Shown: positions 1-9,976 of the stretch, piece after piece
How positions within the stretch are numbered: position 1 is the first letter of the stretch
Layout of the letters: each line of letters begins with the position of its first letter
Source: Podila epigama
Taxonomy: Eukaryota; Mortierellomycota; Mortierellomycetes; Mortierellales; Mortierellaceae
DNA length: 16,936 nt
Assembly: GCA_015679605.1 (NCBI GenBank)
Contig: JAAAVE010000560.1
Location: 1 to 16,936, forward strand
Direction of reading: 5' to 3'
Notes under the pieces: model-generated
Database searches by the model: none
What the model saw: only the letters and a program-made list of their open reading frames with translations
What the model was told of the DNA's origin: nothing
Program-made: the position numbers and the translations under genes

Positions 1-655
1 TCCTTGTGGTGCTGGTTCCTGATACAGGAATGCTACTGTCGGATGTCACGACATTACAGGATATCACGGCCGTCTGTTGGCCTGACATGTTCCGTACATG
101 TTGTGGAAATGAGTCAGTCAAATGTTGCGTATTGTCAGAGAGCGTAGCTTCATGAGCGGAATGCTTCATGGAGGGTGCAGGCAAAGATTTTAGTTGAAGC
201 TGGGCGTTGTTAAGATGATGGGGTTCTATGTGGCCAGTAGTTGTTCGCACGAACTTTGGTTCTCCTGAGGAATCATCCTGCAATTGTTGATACATCGATG
301 TCGACGAATCTGAAGCAATGCCGTTGGTGCTGCCTGTGGACCTGAATCTCCCAATTCTCCCTCCATGTTCTCCAACTGACGATCGTAACAACGACAGATG
401 TTGGAGAAAAATAGGCACATCTTCAGTGTCTGTGCCAGCCTCTTGGATGTTGAAGCACAGGGGCATCGGTGATGAAGGTGGGGAGTCCTCGATTTCACGC
501 TCGATTTGAGGAGTCACTTTTCGGGGGTTGGATTCTTGAAGGCGGCAACTCGTGAGGATGCGCGGACCATGCTGGTCACCTCCTAGAGCGATACTGCATT
601 TCCAATTGGGTCTATTTTGAGGGCTTATCCCCCAACTGGTGCCTTCGGTAGTCAT
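1..655 (-). CDS. Unrecognised Ser/Thr-rich protein, 5' part only (runs off the left edge)
   Basis: The minus strand is open without a stop from an ATG at 655-653 to the edge of the window, 218 codons, so the 3' end is missing. I translated it codon by codon. The product starts MTTEGTSWGISPQNRPNW and is rich in Ser, Thr, Gln and His. It has an acidic Ser-Pro patch (EREIEDSPPSSP, about residues 52-63) and no membrane segment, signal peptide or zinc motif. It looks largely disordered, as in a regulatory protein, but I recognise no family. The frame stays open upstream of the ATG for at least 20 codons. An upstream exon ending at one of the AG sites around 668-695 is therefore possible and the start is not certain. 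The gene lies in tandem with the Snt2-like gene, which ends about 750 nt upstream of it. Confidence 0.62.
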   Translation of the reverse strand, partial: MTTEGTSWGISPQNRPNWKCSIALGGDQHGPRILTSCRLQESNPRKVTPQIEREIEDSPPSSPMPLCFNIQEAGTDTEDVPIFLQHLSLLRSSVGEHGGRIGRFRSTGSTNGIASDSSTSMYQQLQDDSSGEPKFVRTTTGHIEPHHLNNAQLQLKSLPAPSMKHSAHEATLSDNTQHLTDSFPQHVRNMSGQQTAVISCNVVTSDSSIPVSGTSTTR

Positions 656-1410
656 GCTCGAAGATCCTAGTGGTGGTGCTAGGACCGCACTTGTTTGAAT
701 AAAAATTGTTACTGATGTGCCCCCATTCCTTCCTGTGTAACATTCAATTTGCAAAGCTTTTGGGGGACATACAGGGAAATTTTTTTAAGTTATGATTGAA
801 CGGACGATAACCGAAAGGTGGTGTGGCTAATCAGAACCTTATACGATGGAATGGGAATGGTGGATGGAGGAAGATGAAGTTTTGAATTCATGGCACAAAA
901 AAAAAAAAAAAAAAAGGAACCAAAAACGTGAAAAAAAGTAACCTTCGTCCACTCAACGAGTTCAAGTCAGATGCAAATCTCTGTTCTCGTGCCTCCGTTC
1001 GAAGAAGTGGAAGGGGCGCTTCCCATCTCGTTCAGTGCTAAGGTTGATATTGCCATCCAAATCCACCAGAAAGAGCGGCCCAAGTATGACAGTTTTCAGT
1101 AGGGCTTCGTGTATTCTGGACAGTCAGCTGGAGCAATTATCAAGGGGAAGGTGCTTCACTTGATTGACACGCAATAAGGAGGCTCATTGAACCCTCCGTG
1201 AAGGAGCCATCTGCAACAAAAATACATTCTGCAGAGCCCTCTCTTGTTTCAGAAACAGAGCTGAACCTGGTAACGCCAAGATGCGGAAACTGTCCACGAG
1301 GGATGGATGTGGACACAAGTTCTCCATGAACGTTGGACGCCATATTATTATTGTTATTATTATCAAAAAGAGGGTGAGATGGTCCACGACTGGAAGGCTT
1401 TGTTCTTTCC
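656..1410. other. Intergenic region between the Snt2-like gene and the left-edge gene
   Basis: This stretch should hold the 3'UTR of the Snt2-like gene (right side) and the promoter of the left-edge gene (left side), both on the minus strand. It contains a 19-nt A run at 897-915 and an AT-rich trinucleotide tract (ATT/GTT units) around 1345-1363. A block at 971-1102 is open on both strands (44 codons on plus) but cannot be tied to a gene. No RNA gene or mobile element is visible. Confidence 0.5.
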
Positions 1411-4400
1411 CTACGATTGTGGAGACGTTGCTTGGATATCCCAATAACAACTATGGCATAAAAGAGGGCTTTGACCTTCAAACGAGCCAAACGGCAGAGA
1501 GGGAAAAAGTCTTGCATCTTCAGACACTTCCAATTTGACATCAGCAACTGACTGACTTGGCTCTGATTGAGAGGTGTCCTTACGAAGACCGTGAGCCTTG
1601 GAGATGTAACTAGGCCACCAAATTGGCGATACCGTTGCCCCACATTCCGAGCAAAATTCGTGTGCGCCAGAGCAGATTAATGCCTTGTTGGGGCCCCTGA
1701 TTGCCTGCACCCCGTGGGACGGCCGCCTTAGTGTAGCAGATGCAACTCCATTATTGAATGTCCCATGGCCGCTTAGAAAGAAATTAGCTCCAATCACGGG
1801 ATTCAGCGTCGTCAAGAGCCGACACATTTTCATTGCGCTGGAGATAGTGGTATCCGCTTGCTTGTAGTAATGGACATACGTTTGTAATGCGGTGTAGTCT
1901 GTCAACGCGTCTGGCTGGTCACGAATGTGAATAATCTTGTGTGAAGTCAGGTCATGGCTAGGGCACCATACCATGGGGACCATCACCCCACCTTTGATGT
2001 TCTTGGCAGGCTGCATCTCGAACGCGATCTGGTAGCCGGCATCCCGTGCGCATGTCACATGGAAAACTTTTTTACACCCTTCGCCGCATCCAACGCAAAC
2101 TCCCTTCTTTTGCTTACAAATCGAACAAGCTTGCTTCCACCGGTCATTACGTATCCTGCCAGTGAACTCGACAGGCGATAGCATGTCCACATTCACAAAA
2201 GCCGTCTCTGGAATCCAGATAGAACACAGAATATGTACCCAATTTCTGCCTGTGGTCCGTTTCAGTGCTTGTGGCGCAGTGCCAGATTTCTTTGCGCACA
2301 GCATGCAATCATAATTCTACATGATTAGGTGTAAACTTTGTGTTATCATCCATAATTTGCTGCATCTTTTGTATGATTTTTATCATACATCCAGCTGCAA
2401 AGTAAAACGTTACCATGGAACAGGATGGGGTTCTCTTGTTTTCGCATGTATCGCAGGTCCATGGGGCCTGGGACGCTGTGGTGGCTCCATAACAGTCTAA
2501 CATCGAGAAAAAGGAATATTTGACAAAGAATTCAAATATAAATGAACGTTGTACAAACCCGAGTACCTGGAATACATGCACATTTTCTTGTTTACCATGA
2601 TGAACAGTCAGGCGACAGTGTTGGCACACGAGCAGCTCTTCACCGGGAGCAGAAATATGGCCACAAACAACACATGGCGCCTCTGGAAGAGGTGTTGAAG
2701 AGCGTGATGGTTCTTGCGACTAGAATGAGGTGAGAATATGATACGCTATATCTGCAATTTTCTATCACAAAGCTGCATTCCGAGACGTTACCTGATCCTT
2801 GACTTTCTTGGTTCCAGATTTGGATTCACCTCGCTTCCGCTTTACACCAACCAACACTTCTGAAGGTACAGGACTTGAACTGAGTGTCATTATGGGACCA
2901 TGAGCATGTCCTTTTGCTGAAAAGACAGTGGGATATGTGAAACATAGAATCCGACCGGAATTAGACATTTACAGGAGGAAGCCAAGTAATATCCACTCGA
3001 GTCTTCGAAAACGTACCTGAGCCATCTTTGCTTTTCGACTTCTTGGAATCTCTTGATAGGTCTGCCAATGGTGGAAGTGTCACATACCGGACCCAATAGT
3101 CGCCACAGCTGTCACATAGAACCTTAGGGTGTTTGTTCAACAGGTCTGTCTCTCCAAGTGCTCTGCGCCACATTGTTGAAGTGGTGGTTCCACAATGACT
3201 GCACTCAAACGACAATGCATTTTCTGCGGTAGGCAATATCAAAGAGTCATGATCCACTGCGATTTCGTGCGCTGAATCAAAGGTCGCATGTCGACTTCCA
3301 GCATCAACAACAGGCAAAGTCAGTGCTCGACGTCCCACTGATTTGAACTTTTTGCTACGTTGACAAGAAATGTTACAGGATAGGATTAACAGCCCGCTCT
3401 CCTTTGACAGCCAATGCGCCATAACGGTGGTTATGCACTTACTTTGGCTTGTGGATGTTGGTAAATACGGAGTAAACAGGCTGGTAGCGCTCTGTCTTCT
3501 TCCAGTGATAAAAAAAACGCACAATATCCTTCATGGACCGTGTTGCGACCCTGTTCTTGATAGCGAATAGCTCGTGGCCACATGCTTGAATTCCTTCCTC
3601 AAATGCAGCGATTTCTTCGGCTGACCAATCCCGGATATCAAAGTCACGTTTAGTCAGCTTCGCCATTATATCCAGTGCCTTATCCGCATCAAAGTCGTTC
3701 TTTTGGAGTTCCAAAAGAGCACGATCCATCATATCGGCCGAGTGTGCAGCAACAGGGAGACTTAATGCCTTTACTTGCTCCATATATTTTGCGACTAGTA
3801 TAATGAATTTGGATTATTATGGCATAATCCATTAGCAGGTAAGAAGCCATTGTAGCCTGACAGTAGGTGTTGTATGACTTACCATAATCATCCGTAACTT
3901 CCTTTGGCTTCGCAAACAAAAGAGAGACGGTGTCATCGCCTCCTCTCTCGATATGAGCAGGCTCATCCTGTAGGATGGCTGATCTCGCTGGTGAGGAAGG
4001 ACTGTGGATCGGGTCCAATCCGTCTGTAACCTCCAAGGAGGCTGACTGCGCCCTAGAACTTGCTTCCGAAAGATCAACTATTGAATCTTCCATAAGCAAC
4101 ATTAACCTCTAAATAGTTAGTACAGCGATCACTGCTTGTCACACGAAATATTCATATTGATTAGACGTCAACTTACTGTCTTGAGCTCGAGATTTGTTTG
4201 AGGGCCGACCACCTCTCATTCCTTTCTTAGTCCGACCCTTGTGACTAACATTAGATGGGTCATCAAATAACGTTGAGGTCGCTAGAATCTGACCTGGGCC
4301 TTCCCATTTCACAACCGCAGCTTGGAAGCGAGTTCCGACTCGACTAGATGCCCGTGGATAGACGCGATCATCAGGGTCTAATGTATCATTAACGATTGTA

Positions 4401-5654
4401 AATATCTTGCTCACACCCCCGCCCCCCAGGACACTGACTGAACATTACAAAGTAGATAGGACAGACGACAATAATAAAATATACAAACCAAAAATATCTT
4501 GAATGTCGGCATGTGTGCCAAAGTAACGGAATGGCCACATATGAGACATTTTTTGATCATTTGAGTCAGGAATTGATGAGGTCATGACTGAAGACCCCTG
4601 CTGAGGACTACCTCCAGTATTAACTGTCGGGCTATTACTAGGATGAACGGATAAAACTGATAGTGACTTTTGTTTGGGCGATCCTCTAGGCGTATTTTGA
4701 CCAGAAGAGGATATTGATGCATTGGATGTCGCAGAGTGCTTTAATGACGACGACGAGAGTGATGTAGGTGAAGATGAGTCCGCCTCCATGGCCAGTTTTG
4801 AGCAGAGTGCGCACTGAAATGCAAATCCTTTAGAGGGTTTTCTCAGCATAGGTGGATTGATACAGAGCATATGATGAAACCCCTGACACATGATACACTT
4901 TAGAGCCTCTCCGCTAGAACGAGTGTCACAAGAGTTGGTTAATGTGTGAACTTTCTGTGAACCTACTATCGCATCGGATATAGCACTCATGGCATCATCG
5001 ACCACACACAATGCGCCGAGCCATACCTTGCACACCATCTTTTGCAAATCAGACACACCCGGTGAGCGTCTGTGTACTCGGATGCAGTTCCAGCTTCGAC
5101 TGCTATATACTGATAGCGTTTTCCTAGCTCCTCTGATACGTCAAGTGGAAGGTTGCGCACGGACTCGACAGGAAGAACGTCATAGAAGCGATGTATATAT
5201 CGATCAAATAACTGGTGATAATAGAAATGGTCAGGCTCTTTCTTGTATGCATCAAGATCCTTGATGTAGGCTAAATGAGTGACGACGCAGCGACCACGGA
5301 TACTAGCCAGAGGGTTCAAGTCGGAGTGCATGGTCGCAACGAGAAGTCGTGGATCGTGGTTTCTTCGGGCCATCACATCCTTTGGTCGATAAAACCATCC
5401 AATCCTAACTTGCGGAGGCTTGCCTTTGATCTGCTTTGCAAACTCCATGATCCGCCCAATATAGTATGAATCGCCAGTGAACTCGGATGCCATGTACACA
5501 TGGTCTGTAATAAAGAAGGATGAGGCAACTGATGAGATTCATAGTCAGAGATATATCCCTGTAAATCGTTAAACATACCGTTGAGAGCTACGACGGTGCC
5601 ATCCCGAGTGACTGTCGATGTCATCCTGGTGGATGCAGCAGAAGTACTGGTCAT
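1411..5654 (-). CDS. SNT2: Snt2-like chromatin protein (BAH-PHD-ELM2/SANT-GATA-ePHD)
   Basis: Eleven exons fit: 5654-5579, 5504-5027, 4913-4489, 4437-4177, about 4077-3883, 3794-3443, 3354-3017, 2916-2792, 2719-2596, 2496-2414 and 2316-1411, giving about 1120 residues. Domain order: BAH (about 20-165, DHVYMASEFTGDSYYIGRI); PHD finger (about 178-222; KCIMC, then FHHMLC, ending FQCALC); an AT-hook-like GRP at 403-405 in basic sequence; ELM2-like region (DDRVYPRASSRVG, about 349-361) followed by SANT (about 530-580, DWSAEEIAAFEEGI); a GATA-like finger (about 647-675, CSHCG..CDSCG); a KRKR basic patch near 735; an extended PHD (about 766-943, CVVCG to WCPSH); and a last GATA-like CSECG..CHSC pair. 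This order matches the fungal Snt2 family, which in yeast joins Ecm5 and Rpd3 in a histone deacetylase complex that reads H3 tails. The product should be nuclear. Introns are 51-113 nt. The exon 3/4 and 4/5 junctions are uncertain: the TACTAAC-TATTTAG acceptor ending at 4109 breaks frame, so a downstream AG was used. The gene is divergent from TRAPPC5 across 233 bp. Confidence 0.9.
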
Positions 5655-5887
5655 TTAATTTGACTGCTACACGCTAGCGTAGAAGAAATAATAATGGAAA
5701 AACCTAATGTGCGAAAATGGAAAATGGACGCAAAGGAGGATGCGATGAAGGATGTGTGATGGGACTTGACCATTCGGTGGCATAAACCCTTAAGCCATGT
5801 TCATTCGTGAGTGGTCCCCCTTAATTGACAATTGAGTCAAGTGAACACAGCCCGTTTGTGGGCAAGCATCTTGCATCCTTCACCATC
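5655..5887. promoter_or_regulatory. Divergent promoter, Snt2-like gene / TRAPPC5 gene
   Basis: These 233 bp separate two start codons pointing away from each other, so both promoters and 5'UTRs must lie here unless there are upstream non-coding exons. I see no clear TATA box. The role is inferred from gene orientation only. Confidence 0.6.
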
Positions 5888-6922
5888 ATGTCGAACAACA
5901 CATCCGCCGCTTCAAGGCTATCGGTTATGAGCATGGCAGCATCGCTTCCCAGCGTAGGAGCATATTCCTCTGCCGCCTCATCTGTCTACTCAAAGAAACC
6001 CACAACAAACATCCTAGAGCGCAATCTGAACAAGTCGCGAGGAGCAGAGGTACTTTGATAGTATAATTTTGACTTTGGCAATCGAGATTGTTTTCACAAA
6101 ATGGACTAAAAATCTTGCGTACCATCTAGATTAGTTTGAATGCTTTCGCGTTCATGTTCTCAGAGATGCTGCAATACACTCAAAAGCGAGTTCATGGGAT
6201 CCAAGACCTAGAGCGGAAGTAGGAAGAACTCATGTGCCGTATAAAAAGGAACCAAACACTCCACATCAGATACTCACCCTGATTTGCTCCCTATCAATCT
6301 GACCCAAAAGACTAAACGAATTAGGGTACAGAGTTGGCACTAGAGTACTGGATCTGTTGATATGGAGAGACAAAAATAGCAAGCGCGAGACACGAGTCCT
6401 AGGAATGCTCTATTTCATTCACACCACAGTTTGGAAAGCATTGTTTGGGAAGCAGGCAGACTCTCTCGAAAAGAGCACTGAAAACGAAGACGAATGTAAG
6501 AATATCTACGGTCTCAGTCTCTTGGTCATGCTACTATTATACTAACAGCGATCCCCCAACTTTTAGATATGATTTCGGATAATGACCCCATCATCTCGAA
6601 GTACATTTCGGTCCCAAAAGACGTATCACAGCTCAATTGTGGCGCATTCATGGCTGGAATTGTGGAAGCTATAATGGACGGTTGTCAATTCGTACGTGAG
6701 CTATATCTGACTCGATATTTAAAAAAGTGTCTGCTTCTCGTTAACAGATATCGTTCTAATTCATCGTTTCTCTGTCGCTCTCTCTCCTCTCTTCCCGACT
6801 TTACGAACTAGCCCTCACGTGTTACAGCCCACACTGTTCCAACTGATGGGTTCCCCTTACGAACAACAATCCTGATCAAACTTGACAAGGAAGTTCTCGA
6901 GCGCGAAGACCAATTGAAGTAG
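5888..6922 (+). CDS. TRS31: TRAPP complex subunit TRAPPC5/Trs31
   Basis: Five exons (5888-6049, 6130-6218, 6311-6495, 6567-6691, 6812-6922) give 223 residues in a continuous frame. The Trs31/Bet3-fold family signature is clear along its length: [84 protein letters not shown] and a C-terminal LIKLDKEV. Trs31 is a core subunit of the TRAPP tethering complexes, which act as the Rab GTPase exchange factor (Ypt1/Rab1) for ER-Golgi and Golgi traffic. The first 36 or so residues form a Ser/Ala-rich extension that animal TRAPPC5 (about 188 residues) lacks; such extensions are common in fungi. I chose the ATG at 5888 (context CACCATCATG) because the frame upstream lacks another good ATG. Introns are 71-120 nt, and intron 3 has an ACTAAC branch site at 6541-6546. 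The gene converges with the mS33 gene. Confidence 0.96.
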
Positions 6923-7038
6923 CAAGGAAAACGCTTTTTATAAAGTACAAATTGAAAACGATGAAGACAATAACAACGCCGCTGGTGGAATGGGGAATGG
7001 ATTTTGGTGGAGCTTTCATTTGAATCCGAGACCAACAG

Positions 7039-7423
7039 TTACTTCTTCTTGAGCGTTGAACGACGGCCCTGACCTATTTGATGAGTGTAAGGGTGGTTAG
7101 ATCATGAAACGCATGCAGAGGGTCGTTGGGTTATTTTGATAATTACCTTTCTTTGGTGGACCCTTGCCACGCTTTTTCTTCTCAGACAAGTCTTCGAGGC
7201 GGACCTTCTCATCCTGGTTAATCAGGTTCATTTCAGGCGCCATCCTTGTGATCTCGCGCAGCTTGATTTGTTTTACGTTAGGGTAGTATGAGTTGATAGT
7301 GGGACCGATGAGACGCTCTCGGAGAATCTTATTACCGGTGCGAAGACCATTGGGGTTGTAAACGGCACCAAAAATGGAACAGGAGATCTTGTTCAGGGTG
7401 GCGATCTTTGAGGCAGTCGACAT
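7039..7423 (-). CDS. RSM27: Mitochondrial small-subunit ribosomal protein mS33 (MRPS33/Rsm27)
   Basis: Two exons (7423-7147 and 7073-7039) joined across a 73-nt intron give 103 residues, close to the usual length of about 100. The protein starts MSTASKIATLNKISCSIFG, carries the family pattern NPNGLRTGNKILRERLIGP, then YYPN, and ends in a lysine/arginine tail (KKRGKGPPKKGQGRRSTLKKK in two exons). mS33 is a mitochondria-specific protein of the head of the small mitoribosomal subunit. The frame is open upstream of this ATG to 7501, but the extra residues do not resemble the family, so the start at 7423 is preferred. The basic N-terminus would serve for import. The 3' end lies 116 bp from the end of the convergent TRAPPC5 gene. 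Confidence 0.95.
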
Positions 7424-7857
7424 GTCGGGATGATGTGAAGGTGCGTGGTGAATGAAATGCAAGTTCCATTTCAAAAAATACAAGAGCAGACGGTCACACA
7501 TAATATGTGGCTTAGCGGCTCTTGTCGCGCTGCGCCCTTGTTTTCGGTTGTCAGGTCATACCGACTCCTTGCACAATCGTGAGCTGCCCCGAGAGGAGCC
7601 ACTTGAACTCCTTGGACCATGAGGTGGTTTGTGCCGCGTTTTCTACAAAATGTCACTGTGAGGTTTGCGCCTGTGCTTTCTGTCCAGAATGAGCGAGCGC
7701 AAATAGTTATGCCCACAATTGGACCAACGAGGCAAGACGACCAAACAAGTGACAGAAACTACAATATGGGTACAAGCCACCATATGTGAAATAAGTGCCA
7801 TCATTGAAGCATTCTTAAAAAAAAAAAAAGATGGACCATCCCCCATCAAAACTTTCC
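7424..7857. promoter_or_regulatory. Divergent promoter, mS33 gene / TBL1-like gene
   Basis: These 434 bp lie between two outward-facing start codons and should carry both promoters. An A tract of about 13 nt lies at 7817-7829, roughly 30 bp before the TBL1 start; poly(dA:dT) tracts often keep fungal promoters free of nucleosomes. I see no TATA box. Short open frames here have no family resemblance. The assignment rests on layout. Confidence 0.55.
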
Positions 7858-9976
7858 ATGAGTGTAACAAGTGAAGAAATTAATTATCTGATATTTCGGT
7901 ATCTTCAAGAATCAGGTATCAGTTTGTACTTTGCTGTAGAGCGAAGAGGTTGAGATGCTTGACCTGGAGGACTTGCTTGCTCATTCCAAGTTCAGGCTTT
8001 GTACACACAGGGTTTGCTTTTCAAAATGAGTCGCACATCCACAAGTCAGAATTGCGAAATTCCAATGTTCAACCAGGGGCACTTGTCAGCATACTGCAGA
8101 AAGGCCTACAGTATACTGATTTGGAGCTCCATGTTAACGAGGTACAGGACCAGCGATGTCGTTTCAGGAATGTTATGGAGTGTTAGTCCCTCCTTCCTCA
8201 TGCAGGTTTTGTTTATCATGTTGTTGTAGGACGGCTCGGAGCGCGAGTGCAATGGACCTGTTGCCTTGATAGGGCCACATAGATGTGACAAATTGATAAA
8301 AAAGCCAAGACGAGATGAATCCATGGGTCGAGGGCATAAGCGTGATCGCAAAGATGGAAAGAAGAGCCATAGACTACGCGATCGAGATAAACGAGCTAGA
8401 ACTGAGGCCGAAGAAGATGATAGCTTGATGGACATGGATCCAGCCGATGACGTCTCTGTAGTTGGCACGCGTAAGGATATTATGTTACTAAACTATGGTG
8501 TTGCAGGATTACATTTTTCGAAAACTTATCGAGTTGACCTCAACACATCACAGCTGTAGTAGAGACCCCCGAAGTTAAGATCATTCCAGCAAGTGATGCG
8601 ATTACACTGAAAGGACATACAGCCGATGTCTTTGTTTGCTCATGGAATCCGGCTTTGCCCTCTCTCCTTGCATCTGGGTATGCATCTATCGAAAGGTGTC
8701 ATGGCTAGGATATATCATGGCTTGACTGACTATTCGCTTTTTTTTTCTTGTCACATTAGTTCCGGTGATGCCACTGCCAGAATTTGGCAGATTCCTACAA
8801 ACGCAAATGATGAGCTGCAAGAGCCCATCGTATTGAAGCACCTGCCTGCGCTGACTGATACTAATAGGGATGTAACCGCCATGGATTGGAATGTAAGAGC
8901 TTGTATAATGACTATACCTCGATTTGATTAATTCGATGCTGAACTACTTGTTCATTCTCTGATACAAAAAATACTTTAGGCTTCGGGCACTTTACTAGCA
9001 ACAGGGTTTTATGACGGTCAAGCTCGTATTTGGACGCAACGTGGACAATTGAGGTATCTCATGAGTCAGCACCGCGGTCCTATTTTCGCTCTCAAATGGA
9101 ATAAGAAGGGAAACTATATCCTTACAGGAAGTTTGGACCACACCACGATTGTATGGGATGCCACGACGGGTGAGTCCAAACAACAGCATGAGTTTCACAC
9201 AGGAGCAGTGCTGGACGTTGATTGGCTGGACAACACCACGTTTGCAACATCATCATCGGATGGAAAGATTTATGTCTGCAAAGTTGGTAGCTTGGAGCCC
9301 CTCAAAGTATTTACAGGGCACGAGGATGAAGTGAACGCCATCCGTTGGGATCCTCAGGGCGAATATCTTGCTTCAGGTTCAGACGATTGCACCGCCAAGG
9401 TATGTTTTGTTCATGTTGGGCTAAGTGCTGTGAAAGGACGCACTACTAATCCATTTCTCCATATGTAGATTTGGCATATGAATCAGGACAACTGCGTCTT
9501 CAATCTTACAGCTCACGAAGATGCAGTGTACGACATGGCGTGGGCCCCCTATAGTAAGGGGTCAAAAGAACCGCGGATTTTGGCGACCGCATCGTTCGAC
9601 ACGTCAGTGCGACTCTGGGATGCAGGAACTGGCGAGTGTCTACGTGTACTGTTGCGTCATGTTGAAGCCGTGTACACGGTAGCGTTCAACCCAAGTGGCA
9701 CGTATCTAGCGACAGGATCTCCTGATCACACCATTAATATCTGGAGAGTACGGGTAGGTAGATAAAACGTGGATTGTAGCAGATATTGAACCTAATGTGG
9801 ATTTTTAATTCACATGCGCATTACCATTTTGTCTCTAGGATGGGATGCCAGTCAAGACGTATCAAGGCGAAGGAGGAATCTTTGAAGTAGATTGGAACAA
9901 GTCTGGTGATAAAGTCGCAGCTTGCGTAGCCAATGGAACAGTATGTACCTTCGATCTTGCTGCTCATATCGAATGA
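7858..9976 (+). CDS. SIF2: TBL1/TBL1XR1-like LisH-WD40 co-repressor subunit (Sif2 homolog)
   Basis: Eight exons fit: 7858-7915, 7996-8141, 8230-8470, 8554-8677, 8760-8892, 8980-9399, 9469-9753 and 9839-9976, giving 514 residues, the length of human TBL1XR1. The N-terminus is a LisH domain ([17 protein letters not shown]) followed by [13 protein letters not shown] and [17 protein letters not shown], as in TBL1. A basic linker (KKPRRDE to about residue 130) probably carries the nuclear localisation signal. Eight WD40 repeats follow from about residue 160, with [51 protein letters not shown] and [14 protein letters not shown]. Family members form part of SMRT/NCoR-HDAC3 in animals and the Set3 histone deacetylase complex in yeast. 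The end at the TGA at 9974 is preferred because GTVCTFDL matches the family C-terminus. An alternative splice at 9941 to a tiny exon 10028-10054 is possible. The 3' site of intron 3 could also be 6 nt further downstream. Confidence 0.95.

Noticed and set aside
1140-1643. A 167-residue minus-strand open frame overlapping the end of the Snt2-like gene
   Set aside because: It overlaps the last exon in another frame, contains an Asn run from the AT-rich trinucleotide tract and has no family resemblance.
5825-5887. An earlier start for the TRAPPC5 gene
   Set aside because: The frame extends upstream only by using a TTG codon. The ATG at 5888 has a better context.
7471-7870. Minus-strand open frames between the mS33 and TBL1-like genes
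   Set aside because: They overlap the TBL1 start region or the divergent promoter, encode low-complexity or Cys/His-scattered sequence and lack splice links to mS33.
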